A DNA stretch of 64,000 nucleotides from Lepidonotus clava. Its lineage: Eukaryota > Annelida > Polychaeta > Phyllodocida > Polynoidae. Every line of letters begins with the position of its first letter. The first letter of the stretch is position 1. Under the pieces are notes generated by a model. That model had not been told where the DNA came from and made no database searches. It worked only from the letters and a program-made list of their open reading frames with translations. The stretch is taken from positions 54,513,526 to 54,577,525 of the forward strand of contig OW387138.1 in the NCBI GenBank assembly GCA_936440205.1. Direction: 5' to 3'. The translations under genes were made by a program, and so were the position numbers. Shown here piece after piece: positions 43,362 to 53,872 of the stretch.

Positions 43362-44325
43362 CTCAATGTTATCCAGAAACCTCTTAAATTGGTTAAACCC
43401 TTTCGTCGGCAAAAACCCTGATGATCGTCATTGTCAGAATTGATCTGAACGAAAAACGTAAGGCATGGGGGGGACTCGAAGCGGGGTCCGACCGAGTTAG
43501 CTGGTAGCCATAGATCTACCGGGTTGAATAATACGATGACGTCGGAAACCAGCGAAAGCCGTCTAGAGGTCCTTCCGGGTCGAAACTACGTTGCGGAAAC
43601 CGATGTAAATTGAAGTTGATTAACTTGCCTTTACGGCGAAAGAGACAGATAAGTGACAATTGAGGGTGATTAAAATTAATAACTTGTTGTATTGCGTGGT
43701 TTCCAATTCCGAAAACCCACTAAAACACACCCACCGAAACTACAAAGTGTCTCTTTTTCATATAAACACCGTTCTCATTGCCCCGATTAGAAGAGCTGTA
43801 TATATATGGCGCAGACTGTATAGGTTATCGGGTCTGGTTGTGCAACCTACGATGAAATGCAAATGAACTGAGCGGCACAGATGAGTTCACCAGACCTGGG
43901 TGGTAGGAGCTAATCGAACTTGATGCACTCGACTATCCCCTACCACTCTAAATTTTGCATTTTTTTCGGAAGGTTTATTGATAAACTGATGGGGAAACTG
44001 TGCATGGTAAAAGCCTCTTTTTTTTCTACACTCCCCTTCGAGCCCTAAGCCTTCCATGTTAGATTTTTGCAATCAGTGTACAGAAACAAGGCTCCCCGAC
44101 GGATCCAGGGGGTGGCAAAAGGGGCAATTCCCCCCCTAGACCAAAAGGTGTTACCCCTCACCTGATTTAGAATGGCAATAACTCAAGTTCTAACTACTCC
44201 TTTCAAATACTTTTTTCCGCTATGTATTCCTGAAGATTTACATTATTGACTAATATTTATTTTTTAATAATCTGGATGATCGCCAACCTTATAAAGTTGA
44301 TGTATCTATGTCTATACCTTGAATA
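43362..44325. other. Gene-free stretch
   Basis: No recognisable gene or element. Confidence 0.45.
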
Positions 44326-44690
44326 GGGGTAATATGGGCACCCTCAGGCTAATATGAGCACCATGCCCATATTAGCCTTTTCACCTATGCCCATATTACC
44401 CTTTTCATATAGGTTTACTATCTGATACATTATAGTTAAACACTATGCTGACCATTCCTTTCCATTCCAAATTTCAAAGTCTTATGTATCTGAAACAAAA
44501 AGTGTCAGAAACTCATATGGCCGTTTAACTAATAAAATAAGATGTTTCATGCCTCTAAAAAACATGCCTGGGTAATGTTATCTGACCCTGTACACAAAAA
44601 ACACAACAATAGACAACCTAAATCTGATAGATTTTTCAAAACCAGGGGTGCCCATATTACCCGCTATGCCCATATTACCCTACTTTACCC
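44326..44690. mobile_element. MITE-like element with GGGTAATATGGGCACCC ends
   Basis: The left end GGGGTAATATGGGCACCC (about 44326) and right end GGGTGCCCATATTACCC (44645-44661) are reverse complements. The motif GCCCATATTACC recurs at least four times inside and at the edges. No coding frame. Confidence 0.6.
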
Positions 44691-45167
44691 TAAGTTATTC
44701 CTTAATCCATATAGATAAAATCCATCTAGGGATAGGATGCATATATGGGCTGAAGCACACAATAGGTACTGGACTTATACCAATTTGAATGTTAACAATC
44801 ACACCAATACTAAGGTTTTGGCTAAAAGCGGTCGCGTTAGACAACATTCCCATTCAGCAAGCATACTACAAAGACTGGAGTAAGCCATAGCATCCCGTTG
44901 GATACAGTTTGCCAGACTGACTGTGAGAGGTAGGCGCATTAATGGAATTAACACGTTGAAGCTGGAAAGGGGGGATTGTTTTGTTAAAGCCCCACCTACT
45001 GCAATGCAATAGTGTGAAACTATACTTTGTGCTAGGACGGTGTTAATACTTCTGTTACTGAAGGAGGGCTTGTAACATGAACACACATCAAGGACTAAAT
45101 TGGTGCAGTAAAACTTACGCCCGTTTACAAAGTTTAGGATAGTCATTTTAACCGGGCATGGAATATA

Positions 45168-45290
45168 ATGATACTGTGCTGTTTCAGGGTTAATGGTGGA
45201 GTAAGTCATACACTTATCGACACGGCATATAGCAAATTGATTCAAACAGGGCCAAGTCTGCTTAGTGTATGAGATCAAAATCTTCCCGTG
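45168..45290 (-). repeat. Dispersed repeat, copy B (inverted relative to 9639-9761)
   Basis: Nearly identical by eye to the reverse complement of 9639-9761. Confidence 0.7.
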
Positions 45291-46830
45291 TTCACTAGCA
45301 TTTGGTTTGAAGTATCCGTACTGCTATGTTGCACTCTGCAAGGTTTTAAGGTGGGCAGTCAAACTGATAGTTATGTGCCTCATAAAATTACTACAAAATT
45401 ATTATTTTGATGTAATATTTAGCTAGCGGGTCACTAAGTAATAACTAATAGCTTGATATAGGGACACTGTTTGGTGTCCTTATGTATCCAATAATGACGG
45501 TCAATCAAATTGGCTGAGATATATGGGTTTCCAAATATGATAAGGTCTGACACCATAAATCCATCACAAACACATAACAAATTAAAGACTACCAAATGAG
45601 GTACAAAGGGTTCAATATTGAGCCAAATGCTCTTTAAGCTCTTAATTAGACCCAAAAATATATGTTTTTCACAGTGTAGCTTGAAAGACCTTCTTTTCTA
45701 TTTTCCTAGTATGAGAATTTTTGTCATGGGACTTAAATGCCAACAGGCAATGGGGAAAAGGATTGCTGGTGAAATCGCTGGTCAATTTGCCAATAAAAAT
45801 ATATCAAACTTGTTGATATTCCAGTCTCCCAGCAACTTTGCCAGCGACTTTGGGGATTGGTGGTCGCTGGTCTCTGGTTAAATTGCCTGGAGGGTATGGG
45901 GCTTTAGTTTCCATGGCAACCAATTCCTTCACCATGAACACATTGGGAAATGCAAGAGAAAACCCTAGACTGGAGATCTCTGTAGGAAATGTCAGAACAC
46001 TAGCAACAAAGACGAGAACCCGTTTTAAAGGGACAGAAAGGACTTGCACTAGCAAAGACTATGGCAGCCGTGAGAACTGCTGCCCATGCCCATCAATATC
46101 AACGGACTATCAGGACTCTGGCAAATCCAACATCCAACTACGTGGCAACACCCTGGTCAGACATATGAGTAGACCCCCCATCAGTGCTCCAAGAGATAGA
46201 TGCCAAGGTCAAGACCAATCTTACGGCGCTCTTTTTAGGAGGGTCCTAGGGGGGACACAACCCCCAAGACAACAGGGACCACAAGAGACAACCAGATATT
46301 TACACACATCCAAGGGTCGACTGGGTTGGAAGGCACCTTATAAAAAGAAGAGGGACATCTGAACACAGAACCAGGCAGATAACCCTATAGAGGCAATGTA
46401 GAAATTAATGTCTTGGACTTCAACCATCAGAATTTTGAAACTACAACCCAAAAAAGACTATCAGTGGAACATGACTGGATACACCCCTTATGTTGCCATA
46501 TTCCAAAAGGTCTAAACTCAATTGATTCAACGTATTGAGTCCTTGACTACCACTAGGAACATCCGACCCCAGTCTACCAACACCTGGCACAACCATATAC
46601 ATCACTGCATAATTCCCACAGTGCCTCAGGGTGAATGTTTGAAAAATTAGTTGTGAATGACTGAATCAACAGGTTAAGATGAGAAGAGTCTTGGAATTTG
46701 CCGTAATACATGTACCACTCTCTAATTCTAATGCCACTGCAGATTAAAAGCATCCACTTCGCATTAAGATCCTTAACACTGGACACTGCCCACTATGACT
46801 TGGCCTGATGAGGTATTGCTCCGAAATGGC
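45291..46830. other. Unassigned stretch before LINE C
   Basis: Includes the MITE-like fragment at 45830-45905 (GTATGGGGCTTTAG end, related to 7876-7945). A plus-strand frame at 45838-46362 has no recognisable domain and I do not support it as a gene. Confidence 0.4.
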
Positions 46831-46846
46831 AACTATGACCTAGTGC
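46831..46846. repeat. Target-site duplication of LINE C, left copy
   Basis: AACTATGACCTAGTGC, repeated exactly at 53857-53872 right after the poly(A) tail. Confidence 0.92.
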
Positions 46847-47645
46847 GGGGGGCTTTGGGGCCACCGTAGCTGACAAAACACACTTTTTCGCGGAGCTCCG
46901 ACGACGGGACATTTAGCCAATTTTGACACACTTCTAATAATCTCTAAGGAACGCCACTTTGCAGGATATCAGAACTCATATTAGGCTCCTCAGAGCCGGA
47001 GTTTCGGACTGTTGTGTCGAGAACTTTAGCCATAACAACGACTTTTGTGGACCCCCAATTTTGGCGCCACTTCACAACAAACTTTTCCGCGGACCTCCGA
47101 CGGCCGACTTCTATGCCAGTTTTCCCCAAGTTCTCATCCACAGATCAAAACGCCCTTTGGTAAGCTAGTAGGACTTATATTCAGGACTCCAGAAAAAATT
47201 TTTGAGAACTCTAGACCAAATATTTTGGCAGTAGGAGTAATTCTTGTAATTTGTGACTCCTGACACTGCTACACGTGACATTGACAGCTAACAAAACTGG
47301 GTCAGGCATCAACAAACATCTACGGTGGCCCAGAAGTATAAATGTACTAAGGAACTTTTAACTGGGGGGTGACACTACTATGTGATGTAGGCCTGATCTC
47401 ATGCCACCTCAGCCTTACACGACGGGATAGCTATACCCTACAATAGGGAGGAGTAAGACGGGTACATCAACAGACACCAGCAGACCGAGATATTAAAAGA
47501 CTGGATCTAAGAGGCAGCACTGCCATAGGCCCCAGCACATACATACGATCTGAAAAACGTGACATCTTGATATATACCTGTTAGAGCTTTAAAGGGCCCC
47601 AGTTTACACATACAAAACAAAACAATACCCCCTGTACCTGACATC
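46847..47645 (+). promoter_or_regulatory. LINE C 5' UTR with two diverged tandem monomers
   Basis: About 800 bp, GC-rich at the start. Two roughly 190-bp segments (about 46857-47048 and 47049-47262) share, with divergence, ACTTTTTCGCGGAGCTCCGACG / ACTTTTCCGCGGACCTCCGACG-type text, AACGCCACTTTG / AACGCCCTTTGG and ACTCATATTAGGCTCC / ACTTATATTCAGGACTCC. Tandem 5' UTR monomers act as promoters in some L1 families, so this is the likely internal promoter. Confidence 0.55.
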
Positions 47646-49040
47646 ATGTCCTCTAATAGGTTCTCTGCTCTAGAGGACGAGGAAAGAATGGATGTTGCCC
47701 TCCACCTCAAGCGGGGAAGACCAGGATCAGAGACAGACAAGGACCATGCAACTCAGGAGGAGGAACATCCAAAGAAAATAACGAAAGCTGACAAGCCAGA
47801 AGAGGTACCGCTACAATTCGAAAATAAGGACTCACAGATACTTTTCCAAGAGATTCAAAAGATGACGCAAAGACTGTGTACTATAGAGACAACGACGACT
47901 GCCACAGGTGAATCAGTGAAAGGCATGGTTACTACTCTACAGGAAGACGTAGAAAATCTTAAGAAAGCAAAGGATAAAAACGAAGAAACAGTGCAGCAAC
48001 TTGAGGGTAGGCTTGATGATGCACAGGCGTCCTACAAGAAAGACAAGAAGCAAGCAAAATATGAACGGTTGAAGCTTGAAACCTACAGTCGCAAGTTCAA
48101 TCTGATATTGGAGGGCTTACCAGAAGGAGGACAGAAAGAAAACCCGTCAACCTTGAAAAAAGTGGTACGCAACCTTTGTTGCAACGACCTGAAAATTGAC
48201 AGCCCGGACATAGATGTGGTCCATCGACTGGGTCCCTTTAACCCCCGTAGACCAAGGCCAACGCTCATCAGGTTCAAGGGTCTGGAGGTCAGAATGGCAG
48301 CTTGGAATGCCAGGAAACTACTGAAACAAGACAAGAAACACCCAGGAGAAACCTTGCATCTTAGAGAAGACATCCCCGGTGAGGCCAAAAAGATATTGGA
48401 CGTACTCTACCGCTCAATGTATGCAGCAAGAAACACAGAAGCGTATAGGGACTCAGCAGTAAGGGACTTTAAGTTATATGTACGAGGGCTGGCATACGAT
48501 ATCGACGACTTAGAGTGCCTGCCCTATGAACTGAGACCATCGACCCTGGCGACAAGAACGGATGACAACACACTGGTGTTCTTCAGTAAATTCACTCCAC
48601 TCTCCAACCACTTCCCCTGCTGTTTCACGGTTGATGGGGTAGTATATTCCAGTGTGGAGCAGTATCTGGCACGGGACAGAGCGCGATTTGGTGGAGCAAC
48701 AGCACAGGAGATTCGCAAGATCATGGAAGAACACGACCCTGTCAAGTTAAAGTCTATTCTAAACTACTGGAGGAAGGACGGTCGGCAGGGAGAGTGGGAA
48801 GAGGAGGCACCTAAGGTGGCTTTCAGGGCCGTGCTGGCTAAATTCCAGCAGAACGCTAAGCTGAAGGAACTGCTCCTTAGCACTGGAAGGAAGGTCCTGG
48901 GAGAGGCTTCTCCTAGAGACATGCAGTGGGGAATTGGCTTGTCTCTTAGCTTCAAGTTTGTGTTAGATAGGAAAAGCTGGAAAGGCAGGAACATTCTTGG
49001 GAAGATCCTAATGGAGGTAAGGGAAGAGCTAAGGGGTTGA
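47646..49040 (+). CDS. LINE C ORF1: coiled coil, RRM-like, C-terminal NADAR domain, intact
   Basis: 464 residues from ATG 47646. Residues 60-145 are a coiled coil (TLQEDVENLKKAKDKNEE). Residues 148-240 are an L1-ORF1 RRM (KFNLILEGLPEG, DVVHRLGPF, RPTLIRF). Residues 240-295 are the L1 C-terminal domain region (LHLREDIPGEAKKILD, KLYVRGLAYD). Residues about 305-462 are a full-length NADAR domain: LVFFSKFTPLSNHFPCCF, VDGVVYSSVEQYL, FRAVLAKFQQNAKLKELLLS, the MQWGIGL motif at about 425-431, and WKGRNILGKILMEVREEL at the end. It lines up with bacterial YbiA along its length, including the Ser-x-x-Glu-x-Tyr block and the NxLGxxLMxxR tail. ORF1 should bind LINE RNA in the RNP; NADAR would process ADP-ribose-type N-glycosidic bonds. 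Alternative: a non-enzymatic binding module. Confidence 0.88.
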   Translation: MSSNRFSALEDEERMDVALHLKRGRPGSETDKDHATQEEEHPKKITKADKPEEVPLQFENKDSQILFQEIQKMTQRLCTIETTTTATGESVKGMVTTLQEDVENLKKAKDKNEETVQQLEGRLDDAQASYKKDKKQAKYERLKLETYSRKFNLILEGLPEGGQKENPSTLKKVVRNLCCNDLKIDSPDIDVVHRLGPFNPRRPRPTLIRFKGLEVRMAAWNARKLLKQDKKHPGETLHLREDIPGEAKKILDVLYRSMYAARNTEAYRDSAVRDFKLYVRGLAYDIDDLECLPYELRPSTLATRTDDNTLVFFSKFTPLSNHFPCCFTVDGVVYSSVEQYLARDRARFGGATAQEIRKIMEEHDPVKLKSILNYWRKDGRQGEWEEEAPKVAFRAVLAKFQQNAKLKELLLSTGRKVLGEASPRDMQWGIGLSLSFKFVLDRKSWKGRNILGKILMEVREELRG

Positions 49041-49778
49041 AGCATAATGGGCTCATGTCTAACTGTCCGCGTATCAACTTCCCTAAAACCACAGCTGTGT
49101 CTACAACTCAATGTGTGGACAACTAAGGTACCCCTGTCTAGATAAAGTCTAAAAATGGAATATCTATCCATATGAAAGGTAGTGGAAGACCACACGGGGA
49201 CTCCATACCATAGACAGTACCATACACACTACATTCTGCCACTGAGGAAAATCTTATTTCACGGAAGCCCCCGATTCAGGCAGTCTAGTTCATAAACTTC
49301 CTTATCTAGTCAGCTAAATCAAAACTCCAATTAAGCTCTTTCCAAAATTTATGCTAAAAGAATTGCTGCATACTTCACATTTTCAGAAATCGACGGAAGA
49401 AGATCTATGGAATCAGACTCTTTTTTGCTACACTCTGGTCTGCATGTACCATGAGGCTGTAAGGTGCTGGAGCACTGAGGTTTATTCGTGTTAAACCTTA
49501 ATGCCCCTGGTTAGTCTTAATATTAGGATTAGTTTATATGTATCAATGTTCTTGTTTTGTGTGTCCTGTCACTGTCCCGTTCTGTCCTCCAATGTCCTAA
49601 GAGGAGAGGAAGGAGTTTTTTCGAAGGTTTTCAGAGATCAAGATGGAATAGTGCCAGGTGCCGCCAGTGTGTTCCCATATATGTGTTTTCTTCAGAGCCA
49701 GTCATCATCCAGCAATATGAGCCATAATCCAGTAGGTCTAAATAATGTCCAAGTGACACTTGTGGGGGATCCAATGAT
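49041..49778 (+). other. LINE C inter-ORF spacer
   Basis: 738 bp without a supported frame. ORF2 starts in a different frame from ORF1, so ORF2 needs re-initiation or an internal entry. Confidence 0.6.
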
Positions 49779-52700
49779 ATGCTGAAACTTAATATAAGCT
49801 TATGCACCTTTAATGTCAATGGTCTGGGGGAAGCAGTCAAGCGCAAAGCCATCTTCAAAAGATTAAGAGAGAAAAATATTGATATTTGTTTATTACAAGA
49901 AACACACAGCGTGCCCAGTTGTCAGCAACTCTGGACCAGTGAGTGGGGAGGTAGCGCATTCTTTTCACATGGAAGTAGGAGCTCTCGAGGTGTAGCTATA
50001 CTAATGAAAAGGGATCTAGTCTATCAGTGCGATGATATCTTTATTGATATGGAAGGTAGATTCATTATTCTCAAATTAAGCATCAACAACTCAGAAATAA
50101 TCATAGGTAATCTATATGCCCCTACTCAAGATAAAGAATTCGAACAACTGGTGGTTCTCAACAGCTTTATGGATAAACTGAAGGAATTTGGCGACCTCCC
50201 TATATTTCTTGGCGGGGATTTTAATCTGGCTCTAGACCCTAATATGGATAAAAGATTACCATCACAAAGTGATCATTCTAAACGTTACAGGGATGCAGTT
50301 AGGGACCTTATGCAAGTATATAATTTAGTTGATTTCTGGAGGGAACAAAACCCTAAACGACGTAGGTACACATTTCATAGGAGGCAGCAAAGTACCAGGA
50401 TAGACTACTGGCTCATATCAAACTTTATAAAGAGTACTATAAAAGAATGTAAAATAGAAGTAGGACTTCTATCAGATCACAGCCTGGTCACATTAAAGAT
50501 TAACTGTGGAGAGAAGCCTAGGGGGCCGGGGCTATGGAAATTTAACAACCTACTCCTACAAGATAAGGATTTCCTTGAGCAGACAAGAATGCTTCTAAAA
50601 AACCTTAACAGAGAGGAAAACGATCTGAACCCACAGGCTGAATGGGACTATACAAAATTCTTAATTAGGGAGCACACCATGTTGTATAGTAAGGAGAAAT
50701 CTAAAAAAGCTAGAGCTGAAGAAAGTAAGCTTGCCAAGAGACTGGAAAACTTATGTGAAGAAGAAGAGAATGAGGATAATGCTGTAGAGAAAATAACTAT
50801 TAAAAAAGAGCTCGAACAGATAGAGGTCAAAAAAGCACAGGCAACCATATTCAGATCTAAATGCACTTGGGCAAAGCATGGTGAAAAGCCAACAAAATAT
50901 TTCCTTAACCTTGAAAAAATAAATCATCGGGACAAAAATATTTCAAATTTGATAGATGAAGCAGGGCACACAATTGAGGATGGTAGGGGAATCTTGGATA
51001 TGCTATATAAATACTATTCAAAACTTTACACAGAAAGCAACCCATTCCATACGGAAGAACTCAATAGTGTCCTCAATGCCTCCGAAATACCCCAGCTGGA
51101 GGACCAAGCCAAAGATAAACTAGAAGAACAGATCACAATGGTGGAACTTGAGGCAGCATTAAAAGATCTGAAAAAAGGGAAAACGCCGGGAAGTGATGGA
51201 TTAAGTGTAGAATTTTACCTGTGTTTCTGGGAAGAAATAGGACAGTTAGTTTTTGAAAGCCTTTTGTTTGCTCTAGAATCAGGACAGCTAAGTATGGAAC
51301 AGAGGAGAGGTGTGATTACCCTTATTCCAAAGAAAGAATCAAATAAGCATCTACTAAAGAACTGGCGTCCCATAACTCTTCTTAACGTCGACTATAAAAT
51401 CCTCACAAAATTACTTGCTCGAAGACTAGCACCGTACATATCTAAGCTTATCTACACTGATCAAACGGGGTTCATTAAGGGAAGATATATTGGAACCAAC
51501 ATACGTACCATTGAAGATATAATAGAATACACAGACCTTACAGGCTCCGAGGGCTACCTCCTGGCTGTAGACTTCCATAAAGCATTTGACTCCGTGAGTT
51601 GGTCCTCTATTCTAAATGCGCTCCAACTTTACGGGTTTGGAGACTACTTTATCAACTGGGTGCGCCTAATCTATAAGAATAGCCAGACGTGTGTCACAAA
51701 TAATGGCTGGACCACTGACTGGTTCAAACCCTCTAGAGGGACAAGGCAAGGCTGCTGCTTCTCCCCATACCTATTTATACTTGTTATTGAGTTGCTGGCC
51801 ATATCAATCAGAGAGTCATCACAAATAAGGGGCATACAGGTTGGCATGAAGGAGATTAAACTCACTCTACTTGCAGATGATTTAACTTGCTTTTTAAAGG
51901 ACCCCCAATCTCTGGTCTATGTATTGGACTGTCTGGAACGATTTAGAAGGTACTCAGGACTCAAAATTAACCCAGAGAAATCACATATTTTACTTCTAGG
52001 CTCTAGTGCAATGCCAGGGTCAAATGTTACATCAATCGAATGTGTTGAAACCGTTACTGTCTTGGGAGTTAGGGTCGGGAGGCACAGGAGCGAGAGACAA
52101 CAATATGAATGGAACTTTGAGGCTAAACTAAAAAAATGTCAAGGTATATGCAATAACTGGAATAATCGCTCACTCTCACTCAAGGGAAAGGTAACAATAA
52201 TCAACAGTTTGTTAATACCCATCCTGCTATATCCTGTCAGCGTGACCCACACTCCAGAAAAAGTGTTAACCGAATTTAAAAAAATGATTTGCAAATTCCT
52301 GTGGTGCAGTGAGGTCAATAGGGTGGCCTACGCTACCATGTGTCTGCCTATTGACCAAGGGGGTTTAAATCTATTAAACTTGGAAATACTGTTGAAGTCA
52401 TCCCAGCTTAGTTGGATCAGGAGGCTATGTCTCGGAGATTATCAAAAATGGACATATATCCCAAGATTGATTTTCGGCACTAGATCTACCTTCCTACGTT
52501 ACTTTCTCGAAAAGAAAAAGGACTGTTTGAAGGGGATCTCTAACTACTTTTATAAGGGTATACTTAAAACATGGTTAGACATTTACTACAGGCTCCCAGA
52601 AACTGAAGAAGAAAGGCAAAATGAAAGTATTTGGAATAACGACTTTATTACTTGCGGGGGACGTACCCTGTTGTGGAAAAAATGTGAAGATGCAGGTATA

Positions 52701-53528
52701 ATACAGATAAAAGATTTAATAAGAAGCTCAGAACTGATGGGGCTGACTGAAATACAAGATGAATATGGGGTGGGACTCAACTTTCTGGAATGGCTTCAAC
52801 TAAAGAATGCTATCCCCTGGATTAAAAGCATGTCAATGACAGAACAGCAAACGCCGGCCGTATGTCTGTTTGTATCAGTAATCGAAGGAAAACCAATCAA
52901 TTTATTTTGCATGCAAAGTAAACAGATATATAGAGTCCTATCTCAAAAATACTTCAGGTATCCCACTGCACAGTACAAATGGAACAAAGTCTATCCAGGC
53001 CTTGTGCCCGGCAGTGTCCTATGGTGTAAATTATACCGCGCAACATATACCTCAACAAGGGAAACTAAGCTGCAATCCCTACAGTTTAAAATACATCAAA
53101 GAATTGTACCTTGCAGATCTTTTTTATATCAAAGAAAAGGGGTCGATTCCCCTGATTGTCTATTCTGCGGGGAAAAAGATGATATACTTCACTTCTTTAT
53201 GAAATGCCCAGAAGTCCAGTTCTTCTGGGAAACAGCTGTGCGGTGGTTGAAACAGGTAGCAGAAATTGATATATCAAATGAAATACAGGAGAGCATATTA
53301 CTCAATGATCCATCGGGCACTAGAGAAGCCAAGATTAAAAACCTTACTACTCTGTCAATTAAATTCTATATATACAGACAACGACTGTTCCACAGCAACC
53401 ATCTCGATGTACTAGACTGGGCCAGAGAGTTTAGGATGAGGCTCATAGTGGAGAAGAATATATGTTTACAAGAGAATAAGACTAGAAAATTTATGATATG
53501 GGAAAACGTACTAAATAACATCCAGTAA
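49779..53528 (+). CDS. LINE C ORF2: APE endonuclease, reverse transcriptase, CCHC domain, intact
   Basis: 1249 residues. Endonuclease residues 1-235 carry FNVNGLGEAVKR, LLQETHSVPS, GGDFNLALDP, TRIDYWLIS and LLSDHSLV. The RT (about 450-760) has KTPGSDGLSVEFY, NWRPITLLNVDYKILTK, DQTGFIKGRYIGTNIR, AVDFHKAFDSVSW and GTRQGCCFSPYLFIL, with LADD at the catalytic site where most L1s have FADD. A Cys/His knuckle (CLFCGEKDDILHFFMKC) lies near residue 1130. These are L1/Tx1-type traits. No stops or frameshifts. It nicks target DNA and reverse-transcribes element RNA. Confidence 0.95.
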   Translation: MLKLNISLCTFNVNGLGEAVKRKAIFKRLREKNIDICLLQETHSVPSCQQLWTSEWGGSAFFSHGSRSSRGVAILMKRDLVYQCDDIFIDMEGRFIILKLSINNSEIIIGNLYAPTQDKEFEQLVVLNSFMDKLKEFGDLPIFLGGDFNLALDPNMDKRLPSQSDHSKRYRDAVRDLMQVYNLVDFWREQNPKRRRYTFHRRQQSTRIDYWLISNFIKSTIKECKIEVGLLSDHSLVTLKINCGEKPRGPGLWKFNNLLLQDKDFLEQTRMLLKNLNREENDLNPQAEWDYTKFLIREHTMLYSKEKSKKARAEESKLAKRLENLCEEEENEDNAVEKITIKKELEQIEVKKAQATIFRSKCTWAKHGEKPTKYFLNLEKINHRDKNISNLIDEAGHTIEDGRGILDMLYKYYSKLYTESNPFHTEELNSVLNASEIPQLEDQAKDKLEEQITMVELEAALKDLKKGKTPGSDGLSVEFYLCFWEEIGQLVFESLLFALESGQLSMEQRRGVITLIPKKESNKHLLKNWRPITLLNVDYKILTKLLARRLAPYISKLIYTDQTGFIKGRYIGTNIRTIEDIIEYTDLTGSEGYLLAVDFHKAFDSVSWSSILNALQLYGFGDYFINWVRLIYKNSQTCVTNNGWTTDWFKPSRGTRQGCCFSPYLFILVIELLAISIRESSQIRGIQVGMKEIKLTLLADDLTCFLKDPQSLVYVLDCLERFRRYSGLKINPEKSHILLLGSSAMPGSNVTSIECVETVTVLGVRVGRHRSERQQYEWNFEAKLKKCQGICNNWNNRSLSLKGKVTIINSLLIPILLYPVSVTHTPEKVLTEFKKMICKFLWCSEVNRVAYATMCLPIDQGGLNLLNLEILLKSSQLSWIRRLCLGDYQKWTYIPRLIFGTRSTFLRYFLEKKKDCLKGISNYFYKGILKTWLDIYYRLPETEEERQNESIWNNDFITCGGRTLLWKKCEDAGIIQIKDLIRSSELMGLTEIQDEYGVGLNFLEWLQLKNAIPWIKSMSMTEQQTPAVCLFVSVIEGKPINLFCMQSKQIYRVLSQKYFRYPTAQYKWNKVYPGLVPGSVLWCKLYRATYTSTRETKLQSLQFKIHQRIVPCRSFLYQRKGVDSPDCLFCGEKDDILHFFMKCPEVQFFWETAVRWLKQVAEIDISNEIQESILLNDPSGTREAKIKNLTTLSIKFYIYRQRLFHSNHLDVLDWAREFRMRLIVEKNICLQENKTRKFMIWENVLNNIQ

Positions 53529-53856
53529 AACCATTAAAACCTACTAGCCGCAACACCTCTGAGGCAATGTTCTGTCAATGTTAAAACAGCTCGGCATAAC
53601 TTTTAAGTATGATACTAGCTAACAGTTAAAACCTACGAGCTGTTGTCCTGTATGTCCTGTCCTGTTTTATGTGTTTTTGTTCGTAGAAAACTGTTGTTAG
53701 ACATTGATTATTCTACCATATGATATATCCATTAGGTTATAGGTAAAGAAAAAGACAACAGCAAAAATGCAGCTACAAGAATGATACTCTACATTGTATG
53801 TACTTGCCTGGAACTAAGAAATAAACTGCTTTATAAAAAAAAAAAAAAAAAAAAAA

Positions 53857-53872
53857 AACTATGACCTAGTGC
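53857..53872. repeat. Target-site duplication of LINE C, right copy
   Basis: AACTATGACCTAGTGC, identical to 46831-46846, directly after the poly(A) run. Confidence 0.92.

Larger units (their letters stand above)
46847..53856 (+). mobile_element. Full-length L1/Tx1-like LINE (LINE C), both ORFs open
   Basis: 7010 bp, from the left target duplication to the poly(A) tail. It has a 5' UTR (46847-47645), ORF1 of 464 residues, a 738-bp spacer, ORF2 of 1249 residues, a 3' UTR with AATAAA at 53820-53825, and a poly(A) tail of about 23 nt. The perfect 16-bp target duplication and unbroken ORFs mark a recent insertion that may still be competent. ORF2 motifs place it in the L1/Tx1 group, distinct from the CR1-like LINEs A and B. 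Confidence 0.95.

Noticed and set aside
45838-46362. 174-residue plus-strand frame as a gene
   Set aside because: No recognisable domain, signal or partner exon; overlaps a MITE-like fragment.
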